Positions 52,094 to 60,043 of a stretch of DNA of 64,000 nt are shown in pieces. Every line of letters begins with the position of its first letter. Within the stretch, counting starts at the first letter, position 1. This DNA is from Paenalcaligenes sp050487225 (GTDB lineage: Bacteria; Pseudomonadota; Gammaproteobacteria; Burkholderiales; Burkholderiaceae_B). Below the pieces are notes generated by a model, which was not told the DNA's origin, searched no databases, and was given only the letters and a program-made list of their open reading frames with translations. Location: positions 558,001 to 622,000 of the forward strand of contig NZ_JBKQGY010000003.1 in assembly GCF_050487225.1 (NCBI RefSeq). Direction: 5' to 3'. Position numbers and translations under genes: made by a program.

Positions 52094-52124
52094 TGCGCCT
52101 GACTCTTACCAAGGGTCGGGCGCA
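52094..52124 (+). other. Intercistronic hairpin between the binding-protein gene and dppB
   Basis: A 13-bp stem (TGCGCCTGACTCT with AGGGTCGGGCGCA, two wobble pairs) closes on a 5-base loop between the first gene and the permease gene. There is no U-tract, so it probably sets the ratio between the abundant binding protein and the membrane subunits. Confidence 0.6.
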
Positions 52125-52135
52125 ACCCGCTTATT

Positions 52136-53122
52136 ATGCTGGTATTCATTATCCGCCGCCTCATCCAGGCAGTGTTGGTCATGTTAGTGGTCAGCTTGCT
52201 GGCCTTTGTTTTATTCCGCTATATCGGTGATCCCGTCACAGCCATGCTGGGCCAAGATGCCACCGACGCCGACCGCATTGCATTACGCCACAGCCTAGGG
52301 CTGGATCAATCTGCCTTGGTGCAGTTTGGGCATTTTGTGTCCAACGCTGTACACGGTGAATTTGGGTTGTCCTTGCGCCAAGGGCAAAGCGTCGCTGAAC
52401 TGCTTAAAGACCGACTTCCCGCCACGGTAGAACTGTCTGTGGTCGCTGCCGTACTGGCATTAGTCATAGGCTTGCCGCTGGGCATTTATGCCGCACTACG
52501 CCGCAACGGTTTTATTGCTCAAAGCATTCTGGCCTTTTCGCTGCTAGGTATCTCACTGCCCACCTTCTTGATCGGTATTTTGCTGATACTGGTGTTCTCG
52601 GTACAGCTAGGCTGGCTGCCCAGTTATGGGCGGGGCGAGGTGGTGTATTTCGGCTGGTGGAGCAGCGGGTTACTAACTTGGGATGGCATCAAACACCTGA
52701 TCCTGCCCGCTATCACACTCTGTTTGTTCCAGCTCACCTTGATACTGCGCTTGGTGCGTTCAGAAATGCTGGAAGTACTGCGCAGTGATTACATCAAATT
52801 TGCCCGTGCCCGTGGCTTAAGCCAACGCGCCATACACTTCGGGCATGCACTGAAAAACACCTTAGTGCCTGTGATTACCATTACCGGCTTACAACTGGGT
52901 GGCATCATCGCCTTTGCCATCGTCACCGAAACCGTTTTCCAATGGCCCGGCATGGGCTTGTTGTTCATTCAAGCTGTACAGTTTGCCGACGTACCCGTGA
53001 TGGCCGCCTACCTGTGCTTAATTGCCTTGGTCTTTGTGGTCATCAACTTGGTAGTGGACTTACTGTATTTCGCGGTAGACCCCCGATTACGCAGCGGCCT
53101 TGGTAAAGCAGGGGGACACTAA
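52136..53122 (+). CDS. dppB: Peptide ABC transporter permease DppB
   Basis: This 328-residue permease has the start MLVFIIRRLIQAVLVMLVVS and six predicted helices. It includes the DppB-type loop LGLDQSALVQFGHFVSNAVHGEFGLSL and the EAA motif region YIKFARARGLSQRAI (about 220-234). It forms half of the membrane channel with DppC. The symbol reflects the family, not a proven substrate. The next gene starts two bases after its stop. Confidence 0.92.
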   Translation: MLVFIIRRLIQAVLVMLVVSLLAFVLFRYIGDPVTAMLGQDATDADRIALRHSLGLDQSALVQFGHFVSNAVHGEFGLSLRQGQSVAELLKDRLPATVELSVVAAVLALVIGLPLGIYAALRRNGFIAQSILAFSLLGISLPTFLIGILLILVFSVQLGWLPSYGRGEVVYFGWWSSGLLTWDGIKHLILPAITLCLFQLTLILRLVRSEMLEVLRSDYIKFARARGLSQRAIHFGHALKNTLVPVITITGLQLGGIIAFAIVTETVFQWPGMGLLFIQAVQFADVPVMAAYLCLIALVFVVINLVVDLLYFAVDPRLRSGLGKAGGH

Positions 53123-53124
53123 TC

Positions 53125-54036
53125 ATGGATAGCTTAAAACGTTTTTGGGATAGCGATCTGGCGTGGTCATGGCGTCATTCCCCCGTCGCCATTGTGGCCA
53201 GCATCATTTTGTTTTTGCTGCTAGTAGGCTCACTGGGCGCCAACTGGATAGCCCCACACGACCCCTTTGATCTGGCCAGCATCAACCTACTGGATTACCT
53301 ACTTCCTCCCGCTTGGGAAGCTGATGGCCAAAGCACCTACTTACTGGGTACAGACAGCCAAGGGCGTGACCTGTTTTCCGCGCTGCTGTACGGCACACGC
53401 ATCTCGCTGCTGATTGGCTTTGCCTCAGTCGCCTTAGCGATGGTGGTAGGCATTATTTTGGGCCTTATTGCCGGTTACGCCGGTGGCCGTGTGGATGCGC
53501 TGATTATGCGTATTGCGGACATTCAATTGTCCTTCCCCGCCATTCTGATTGCACTACTGATTGATGGCGTAGCACGCGCCGCTGTGCCTGCCGACATGCT
53601 AGAAAGCATTGCCTTCCCAGTCTTAGTAGGCGCAATCGCCTTGGCGGGTTGGCCGCAATATGCCCGTACCGTGCGTGGCTCCACCATGGTAGAAAAAAAC
53701 CGCGAATACGTGCAGGCTGCAAAAGTCATTGGCGTTTCCCGCAGTCGCATCATGTTTAGCCACGTACTGCCTAACGTCATGGGCCCGGTATTGGTGTTAG
53801 CCACGGTGCATTTAGCCACCGCCATTATTACCGAAGCCACCCTGTCATTCTTAGGGGTAGGAGTTCCGCCCACCTCGCCCTCATTGGGCACCTTAATACG
53901 GGTGGGTAACGACTTCCTGTTTTCTGGCGAATGGTGGATCACCATTTTCCCCGGCGTGATGCTGGTATTGCTGGTGCTGTCCGTCAACCTATTAGGTGAC
54001 TGGCTGCGCGACGCACTGAACCCGAGGCTGAACTAA
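53125..54036 (+). CDS. dppC: Peptide ABC transporter permease DppC
   Basis: This 303-residue permease of the DppC type has an N-terminal helix, a periplasmic stretch with GTDSQGRDLFSALLYGTRIS (about 74-93), and the EAA region REYVQAAKVIGVSRSRIMF (about 193-211). It ends with ITEATLSFLGVGVPPTSPSL. It pairs with DppB and contacts the ATPases through the EAA loop. Its stop shares one base with the start of dppD. Confidence 0.93.
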   Translation: MDSLKRFWDSDLAWSWRHSPVAIVASIILFLLLVGSLGANWIAPHDPFDLASINLLDYLLPPAWEADGQSTYLLGTDSQGRDLFSALLYGTRISLLIGFASVALAMVVGIILGLIAGYAGGRVDALIMRIADIQLSFPAILIALLIDGVARAAVPADMLESIAFPVLVGAIALAGWPQYARTVRGSTMVEKNREYVQAAKVIGVSRSRIMFSHVLPNVMGPVLVLATVHLATAIITEATLSFLGVGVPPTSPSLGTLIRVGNDFLFSGEWWITIFPGVMLVLLVLSVNLLGDWLRDALNPRLN

Positions 54037-55019
54037 TGAGCGCTTTATTAACTGTGGATAAGCTGGCGGTAGAGTTTCCTACCCGCCGCGGCGTACTCAA
54101 AGCCTTAGATGACGTCTCGTTTCACATCAGCAAAGGCGAAATTCTGGGCGTAGTAGGCGAATCCGGTGCCGGTAAATCCCTAACGGGTGCAGCCATCATA
54201 GGCTTGCTAGAACCCCCAGGGCGCGTAAGTAATGGTGCTATCTACCTGCACGACGAGCGCATCGATAACTTGCCAGAAAAGCAGTTGCGCAACATACGTG
54301 GCCGCCGCATTGGCGCTATCTTCCAAGACCCGCTCACCTCGCTGAACCCCTTGTACACCGTGGGCAGACAGCTGGTAGAAACCATACAAACCCACCTACC
54401 GCTGTCTAAGCACGACGCCCAAGAGCGCGCCATCAGCTTATTAGAATCCACCGGCATTCCAGCAGCACGTGAACGTATTAACCACTACCCCCACCAGTTC
54501 TCTGGCGGTATGCGTCAACGCGTAGTGATTGCGCTGGCCTTGGCGGCCGACCCAGAACTAATCGTGGCCGACGAGCCAACCACCGCCTTGGACGTCTCCA
54601 TTCAGGCGCAGATCATCGACCTGCTTAAAGACCTGTGTAAATCCAAAGGCACAGCGGTCATGCTGATCACCCACGACATGGGTGTCATCGCTGAAACCGC
54701 CGACCGTGTAGCGGTGATGTATGCTGGCCGCATCATAGAAATAGGCCCTGTGCGCGACATTATCCGCGAACCATCACACCCCTATACCCGTGGGTTGATG
54801 CGCTCCATTCCCACGCTAGACAGCGGAACAGAAAGGCTAGAACAAATCCCCGGTAGCATGCCGCGTTTAAACGCCATCCCTACCGGCTGTGCCTTCCACC
54901 CGCGCTGTAGCGCGGCCATGCCAGTCTGTACCCAGAAACGCCCAGAATTACAGCAGCACGAACAAGGCCAAGTTGCCTGTTGGCTGCATCACGCCCCAAT
55001 TGAGGAGCCAGTAGCATGA
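54036..55019 (+). CDS. dppD: Peptide ABC transporter ATP-binding protein DppD
   Basis: This 327-residue ATPase has Walker A VVGESGAGKSLTGA, Q-loop FQDPLTSLNPLY, signature FSGGMRQRVVIALALAADP, Walker B LIVADEPTTALDVS and switch His ITHDMG. The C-terminal oligopeptide motif has four cysteines in GCAFHPRC, MPVCTQKRP and VACW, which in relatives bind an iron-sulfur cluster. It works with DppF and overlaps it by four bases. Confidence 0.94.
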   Translation: MSALLTVDKLAVEFPTRRGVLKALDDVSFHISKGEILGVVGESGAGKSLTGAAIIGLLEPPGRVSNGAIYLHDERIDNLPEKQLRNIRGRRIGAIFQDPLTSLNPLYTVGRQLVETIQTHLPLSKHDAQERAISLLESTGIPAARERINHYPHQFSGGMRQRVVIALALAADPELIVADEPTTALDVSIQAQIIDLLKDLCKSKGTAVMLITHDMGVIAETADRVAVMYAGRIIEIGPVRDIIREPSHPYTRGLMRSIPTLDSGTERLEQIPGSMPRLNAIPTGCAFHPRCSAAMPVCTQKRPELQQHEQGQVACWLHHAPIEEPVA

Positions 55020-56008
55020 GTACTGCGCCACTAGTAGAAGTGCGTGATGCCGCACGTTGGTTTGACGTCTCCCCATCGTGGTTGGAACGTACCCTCTACC
55101 GCAAACCCAGAGTCATGCTGCGCGCCGTAGACGGCGTATCCTTCACCCTAAACCGTGGAGAAACCTTGGCCTTGGTAGGCGAGTCCGGCTGTGGAAAATC
55201 CACCGTCGCACGGCTATTAGCAGGCTTATACCCGCTTACCCGTGGATCAATTAGCTTTGAAGGGGCAGAACTCAGCAGCATGAACGCCGCGCAACAACAC
55301 GCGTTGCGCAAACGTCTGCAAATGATCTTCCAAGACCCCTACGCCAGCCTCAACCCACGCTGGCGCGTAGGCCGCATCATTGCCGAGCCACTCAAAACCC
55401 ATACCCAGCTCAGCAAAGCTGAACAACAAAAACGCGTAGGGGAGTTGTTGGAACAAGTAGGCCTAAGCGCCGCCGACCAACATCGTTATCCACACCAGTT
55501 TTCAGGGGGGCAACGCCAGCGTATTTCTATCGCGCGTGCCTTGGCATTGAAACCAGACTTCATCGTCTGTGACGAGCCTACATCTGCTTTGGACGTATCC
55601 GTACAAGCGCAGGTGCTGAACCTGATGAAAGACCTACAGCGCGAGCTGGGGCTAAGCTACCTCTTCATCTCACACAACTTGGCTGTCGTGCACCACGTGG
55701 CTGATCGCGTAGGTGTGATGTACTTAGGGCGTATAGTCGAAATCGCCGAGCGCGACGCGCTGTTTAACAAGCCACAGCACCCGTACACACGTATGCTGCT
55801 GGGGGCGATTCCAGATATGAGTGGCAGCGGCAAAGCGCGTACGCCGGTGGCGGGCGAAGTGCCTAACCCGCTGAACCCACCCTCAGGCTGTACCTTCCAC
55901 CCACGCTGCCCGCTGGCGAATGAGCGCTGTAAGCGTGAGGCTCCGGCGTTGGTGAGTTATGAAGGGGGGACGCAGGTGGCTTGTCATGCGGTTGGTGATC
56001 ACCTTTAG
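55016..56008 (+). CDS. dppF: Peptide ABC transporter ATP-binding protein DppF
   Basis: This 330-residue ATPase has Walker A VGESGCGKSTVARL, Q-loop FQDPYASLNPRW, signature FSGGQRQRISIARALALKP, Walker B FIVCDEPTSALDVS and His in FISHNLA. The C-terminal GCTFHPRCPLANERC cysteine motif matches DppF. It closes the dpp operon. No strong terminator follows; a weak 5-bp dyad lies near 56033-56046. Confidence 0.94.
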   Translation: MSTAPLVEVRDAARWFDVSPSWLERTLYRKPRVMLRAVDGVSFTLNRGETLALVGESGCGKSTVARLLAGLYPLTRGSISFEGAELSSMNAAQQHALRKRLQMIFQDPYASLNPRWRVGRIIAEPLKTHTQLSKAEQQKRVGELLEQVGLSAADQHRYPHQFSGGQRQRISIARALALKPDFIVCDEPTSALDVSVQAQVLNLMKDLQRELGLSYLFISHNLAVVHHVADRVGVMYLGRIVEIAERDALFNKPQHPYTRMLLGAIPDMSGSGKARTPVAGEVPNPLNPPSGCTFHPRCPLANERCKREAPALVSYEGGTQVACHAVGDHL

Positions 56009-56092
56009 TAAGTAATATCTTAACAATAAATAAGTAAGCGTCTTACGGGTTACATGCTGATAGAGGAAATTACTCATCACTCTTGTTATTCC

Positions 56093-57475
56093 TCACCTCC
56101 GTTTTTGCAATTCAAGCGCTCTACGGCCAGCTGCTTGCAACAAGCTATAATATGGTTGCTCCAGCCCATCTTGATCATGAGGCAACCAATCTGGAATGCC
56201 ATATGACAAAGCTAACGGCGTGAACATATTAAGTGCTTGAAGCAGCATTCTTGCTTCATGTTGCTCAATGTCGCTCTGCCTAGAGATCTCAAAATATTTC
56301 TCCGGGCCAGTTTGACGTGGAAGAGCAATAGTTGAATCCAAACACATTGGCGGACCGTACTTTTCAAACCTATCCAGTATCTCAACAACATCAACAAACG
56401 GTACTGTTCGCCATGAATTTAATAGTTTTACCTTCAAAAAATAATTTCCAGACCAATTTGCAAGTGCACAAAGCCTCTCCTGAATCTCGGCAACCCCGAT
56501 AAGAATATTGAAGAGATAATTAATATCAACTATACGAATAGTACTAGTTTGATATTTCTTTAGGACATCAATAAAACGTTGTGTGTTGACATAACCTGCA
56601 AGATCTAACTCCAAGGCATCCAGACTGTTTGGTAGGAGCAAAGGGAGAGGAATGATTACATCGCTAACTAGACTCCTACGCAGCCGCCATGTCAGGGTGA
56701 GGTTATGCGGATCATTACCATTTAGCTGTCGTCCGATGAGCTCATCACCTAAAGTATAAAAATTATCAAACGGAATTGCGCTTACTCCAGTCGTTTTGCT
56801 AAGCGCTGTACATATATCTTCGTTATCAGCATTAATCCAGACATCTCGCTCTCCCCAAGGTTCAGCAATAAGCATTAGACGGATATAAGGCCTATTCTCC
56901 TCATTCTCCGATAATTCAGGATCTTGCTCATACCAGTTTCGATGATATTGTTTAATCTCATCTGCTCGACGCCATAGCTGGTCCAGAACAAAACGATCGC
57001 TTTCCGGCTTAGGCTCTGAGGCATCAGAAACACGACGATAAATCTGCCCTGTCTTATGCACATGTGGGGCCGAAATACTCTGTGGAACCCACACGCAAAT
57101 AACAGCATTATCCGCAGACAGCCCAATATCTGTGCTAGGCCCCCACAGAACTTTCGTTTCAAAATGAGGGGTAGGATTTAAAAGATCAGTTGCTGCTTTG
57201 CGTAATCGTTGTAGCGACGGATCCACGTCACAGCGAGGAACGCCAAGAAAATCTCCCGCTACAGACCGTTCTTTGGACTCTTCAGCTATCCCAATAAAAA
57301 GCCATCCACCATACGTATTAGCAAATGCAGATATAGATTTAGCGATAGCTACTGCATTTGGTGTCTCACGTTTATATTCTATGTACCAACCCTCAACCGA
57401 TTGTCTCAGATCCTTCAGGTCGTCAACATCAATATCCTGTATAGATTTCTTATTAAAGGGTGAATAATGAGCCAT
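56093..57475 (-). CDS. AlbA_2 (Schlafen-like) domain protein, ATP-binding type
   Basis: This 460-residue protein has an N-terminal AlbA_2 domain (about 20-130). YIEYKRETPNAVAIAKSISA and FANTYGGWLFIGIAEESKE are its typical core, followed by a conserved PRCDVDPSLQRLRKA. The C-terminal 300 residues show no family I recognise. I use the ATG at 57475, as an upstream GTG at 57487 has no ribosome site. The gene is clearly more AT-rich than its neighbours and has no relative next to it, which suggests it was acquired. Such proteins occur as putative regulators or in defence islands, but none of the usual partners is seen here. Confidence 0.78.
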   Translation of the reverse strand: MAHYSPFNKKSIQDIDVDDLKDLRQSVEGWYIEYKRETPNAVAIAKSISAFANTYGGWLFIGIAEESKERSVAGDFLGVPRCDVDPSLQRLRKAATDLLNPTPHFETKVLWGPSTDIGLSADNAVICVWVPQSISAPHVHKTGQIYRRVSDASEPKPESDRFVLDQLWRRADEIKQYHRNWYEQDPELSENEENRPYIRLMLIAEPWGERDVWINADNEDICTALSKTTGVSAIPFDNFYTLGDELIGRQLNGNDPHNLTLTWRLRRSLVSDVIIPLPLLLPNSLDALELDLAGYVNTQRFIDVLKKYQTSTIRIVDINYLFNILIGVAEIQERLCALANWSGNYFLKVKLLNSWRTVPFVDVVEILDRFEKYGPPMCLDSTIALPRQTGPEKYFEISRQSDIEQHEARMLLQALNMFTPLALSYGIPDWLPHDQDGLEQPYYSLLQAAGRRALELQKRR

Positions 57476-57539
57476 TGTCCGGTCCACCTAATCAAGTAGT
57501 ACTCTTCCGAAAAAACCATGTAGAGTGACATGCAATACA

Positions 57540-57567
57540 GCTTTATTCTTTTGAAAAAGAGTAAAGC
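57540..57567. repeat. 13-bp inverted repeat in the AT-rich gap
   Basis: GCTTTATTCTTTT pairs with AAAAGAGTAAAGC, with one wobble pair and a very short loop. It lies between the Fur-like gene and the AlbA_2 gene. The gap 57476-57714 shows no other feature, apart from a short CTATG-TTG-CATAG dyad near 57652. Confidence 0.45.
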
Positions 57568-57714
57568 CTATGATCGTTTTATACCCTAGACGAACTCACA
57601 ACGCGCATACAATACCCTTCCCAATCATATTCTCTTTATTAAAAGAGCCTCTATGTTGCATAGGGACTAGTCTTTCTGATTTCCTCTTCTAGCCACCCTG
57701 CATATCTAAGCCAT

Positions 57715-58197
57715 CTATATAAAACATTCGTGGAATCCCCCCCCCACAACCCTAACCTTAGGCTGCTCCACACACTCCTCGCACACCACCGACACGTTCA
57801 GCCTATACATCTCCAGCTTCACGCCCTGATCTGCACACGCTTGCTCCACCGCGTGTAATATCCGTTTGTCGTCCATGGATTGTTTTTTGCCGCAGGTGAC
57901 GCAACTCATGCTCCCCACAGGCTGTTCATCCTGCATGGAATACAGCAGCTTCCTACCTTGCTCCATATGTGCGTAGATCACGCCAGCATCATTCAGATGC
58001 TTCAGCGTGCCATACACCGTCCCCAGACTAAGCGGTGTGTTGTGGTGCTGTAGTTGGTTGAAGATTTCTTCTACGGTCATGGCTTCTTTCTGTTCGTGCA
58101 GCACATTCAGTACCGCCAAACGCGCCAGTGTCATGCGTATACCTGCTTGACGCAACAAGCCTGCGCCCACGCTGTGGGCCATTAGTACATTCGTCAT
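57715..58197 (-). CDS. Fur-family regulator lacking the usual metal-sensing ligands
   Basis: This 160-residue protein has the Fur winged helix (about 12-75, with MTLARLAVLNVL and LSLGTVYGTLKHLNDAGVI) and keeps four cysteines, Cys99/102 and Cys139/142, for a structural zinc. The HHDH segment normal in Fur is replaced by EQPVGSMS, and the downstream His near the last strand is missing, so the usual sensing site is absent. A run of nine G on the coding strand (57737-57745) falls in the C-terminal tail. It overlaps the hydroxy-acid oxidase by four bases (ATGA) and ends the iron-locus operon. It may sense another metal or act without metal. Confidence 0.85.
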   Translation of the reverse strand: MTNVLMAHSVGAGLLRQAGIRMTLARLAVLNVLHEQKEAMTVEEIFNQLQHHNTPLSLGTVYGTLKHLNDAGVIYAHMEQGRKLLYSMQDEQPVGSMSCVTCGKKQSMDDKRILHAVEQACADQGVKLEMYRLNVSVVCEECVEQPKVRVVGGGFHECFI

Positions 58198-59303
58198 TTT
58201 TTACTCCCTTGCCAAAGTAGGGAAGAATCTATGTCTTCCAAGGAACCTACACTGCTTAACACCATGCTGCTTTCTAGTTCGGTGCGCAGTAGGTGCAATA
58301 CGTGCGCTACCCCTGTAGCGCCTGCGACCGCCAACCCGTGCAATACGGGCCGCCCAATTAATACGGCCTTAGCGCCTAAGGCCAAGGCTTTTAGTACGTC
58401 TGTGCCACGTTGTATGCCGCCATCCACCAACACGGGTACGTGGGCACCAACGGCGGCTACCACTAGCGGTAATACATCTAAAGTGGCAGGCACGCTGTCT
58501 AGTACACGCCCACCGTGGTTAGACACGATCACTCCCGCCGCCCCCGCTTGCACAGCTAGCTGCGCATCAGCCGGGTGCAGGATGCCTTTTACTAGTACGG
58601 GTAGGGTGGTGTGTTTGACTAACCATGCCACGTCATCCCAACTCGCCATGTGAGTGACGAGGGGATGCTGAAATAAAGACTGCCCAGCTTCTAAGACGCC
58701 GGGCGTTTGCAACTTGTCTGCATAGGGCAGCAAGTTCACGGGCTTGATGCTCGCAGGCAGGCTAAAGCCAGATCGTTGCTCGGCATTACGGCTGCCTTGT
58801 ATGGGGGCATCTACTGTCATCACGATGGCTTCGTAACCGGCCGCCTCAGCACGACGCAATAAGGCCAAATTGACCTCTTTATCGGCCTGCCAATACAACT
58901 GAAACCAGCGTGGGCCGGGCGCAGCAGCGGCTACGTCCTCTAAGCTGACACTGGCTTGGGTACTGACCACGTACACAGCTTGCAATGCTGCCGCGGCAAT
59001 AGCGGTCGCGCGTTCTGCATCGGCATGCGCTAAGGCATGAAAAGCCGTGGGGGCGATGAAAATAGGGTGTGCATAACGTTTGCCGAATAACTCTAGTTCG
59101 GTGTTGCCCTCGGTAATATGGCGCAATACACGCGGCCATAGCATTCGCTGCTCAAAGGCTGCCGCATTACGACGTTGGGTGATGCCATCCGCCGCCCCCG
59201 CGTTCACATACGCCCACGTCGCTGCCGGCAGTCGCTCGCTGGCACGTTGTGCGTAGTCGGCCAAACAGCTTAGCCCTTGTAGGGATGCCTCGGCTTGGCT
59301 CAT
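58194..59303 (-). CDS. FMN-dependent alpha-hydroxy acid oxidase
   Basis: This 369-residue TIM-barrel enzyme belongs to the LldD/glycolate oxidase group. It has FIAPTAFHALAHADAERATA, RWFQLYWQADKEV, VMTVDAPIQGSRNAEQRSGF and VSNHGGRVLDSVPATLDVLP, where the His is the catalytic base and the Arg binds the carboxylate. It oxidises an (S)-2-hydroxy acid such as lactate or glycolate. I start it at the ATG at 59303 with GGGGAG four bases before it. It lies between the PiuC-type and Fur-like genes, overlapping both by four bases, so it belongs to the iron-locus operon. Confidence 0.9.
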   Translation of the reverse strand: MSQAEASLQGLSCLADYAQRASERLPAATWAYVNAGAADGITQRRNAAAFEQRMLWPRVLRHITEGNTELELFGKRYAHPIFIAPTAFHALAHADAERATAIAAAALQAVYVVSTQASVSLEDVAAAAPGPRWFQLYWQADKEVNLALLRRAEAAGYEAIVMTVDAPIQGSRNAEQRSGFSLPASIKPVNLLPYADKLQTPGVLEAGQSLFQHPLVTHMASWDDVAWLVKHTTLPVLVKGILHPADAQLAVQAGAAGVIVSNHGGRVLDSVPATLDVLPLVVAAVGAHVPVLVDGGIQRGTDVLKALALGAKAVLIGRPVLHGLAVAGATGVAHVLHLLRTELESSMVLSSVGSLEDIDSSLLWQGSKK

Positions 59304-59980
59304 GTTTCTCCCCACTGGCGTATAAGGTTGTGATACACGCCAGATAAGCGTGTGGCCTCATCCACCGAATCACCACGGCTCGCCAATTGCTGCACCACGT
59401 TATCCAGTTCGTATAAGGAATGACGCGCACTGTCTTCGCGCACCATGCTTTGTGTCCAGAAGAAGGCCGCAAGGCGCTCGCCCTGCGTGACCGGACAGAC
59501 GCGGTGCAAGCTGGTGCCGGGGTACACCACCGCATGACCAGCGGGTAGTTTGATGCGCTGTGTACCGTAGTTGTCTTGAATTTCTAGCTCACCACCTTCG
59601 TAGCTATCTGGGTCGCTCAAAAATACGGTGGTGGAAATGTCTGTACGTATACGCTCACCCGTTTGTGGGTGCACGCGTATGGCGTTATCAATATGAAACC
59701 CGTAAGCGCCCCCGCCTTGGTAGCGGTTAAACATAGGCGGCAGTATTTTCAGGGGCAGGGCAAAGGACACAAACGTAGGCAACGAGGACAAACGTTGCAA
59801 CACCGCTTGAGCAAGTTCTATCGCCACAGGGTCTTGCACATTCAACTGCTCATTACTTTTTTGCTGTACCGCGATATAACCTGCGGTGGCACGGCCATCT
59901 TGCCAAGATGCCTGTGCCAGCCGTTCACGTATGGCATGGCACTCTTCTGCACTGAAAACTTCGGGAATCACCAGAATCAT
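59300..59980 (-). CDS. PiuC-type Fe(II)/2-oxoglutarate-dependent dioxygenase (PKHD hydroxylase)
   Basis: This 226-residue protein has a jelly-roll fold with the iron triad His96, Asp98 (FHIDNA) and His159 (LHRVCPV), and Arg169 to bind 2-oxoglutarate. The start MILVIPEVFSAEEC and length match PiuC/YbiX proteins, which accompany Fiu/PiuA receptors in many bacteria. The role is probably in processing or limiting siderophore-iron uptake. It follows the TonB receptor gene after a long hairpin, and its stop overlaps the next start. Confidence 0.92.
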   Translation of the reverse strand: MILVIPEVFSAEECHAIRERLAQASWQDGRATAGYIAVQQKSNEQLNVQDPVAIELAQAVLQRLSSLPTFVSFALPLKILPPMFNRYQGGGAYGFHIDNAIRVHPQTGERIRTDISTTVFLSDPDSYEGGELEIQDNYGTQRIKLPAGHAVVYPGTSLHRVCPVTQGERLAAFFWTQSMVREDSARHSLYELDNVVQQLASRGDSVDEATRLSGVYHNLIRQWGET

Positions 59981-59999
59981 CTGTTTCTCCTAATGTGCC

Positions 60000-60033
60000 A
60001 GCAACAGAGCCGTCGCGAACGGACTCTGTTGCT
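60000..60033 (-). other. Intercistronic hairpin between the TonB receptor and PiuC-type genes
   Basis: AGCAACAGAG and CTCTGTTGCT (10 bp) plus an inner CCGT/ACGG stem close on a short loop. No T-run follows on the minus strand, so a processing or attenuating role is more likely than full termination. Confidence 0.55.
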
Positions 60034-60043
60034 GTCCTATGGC

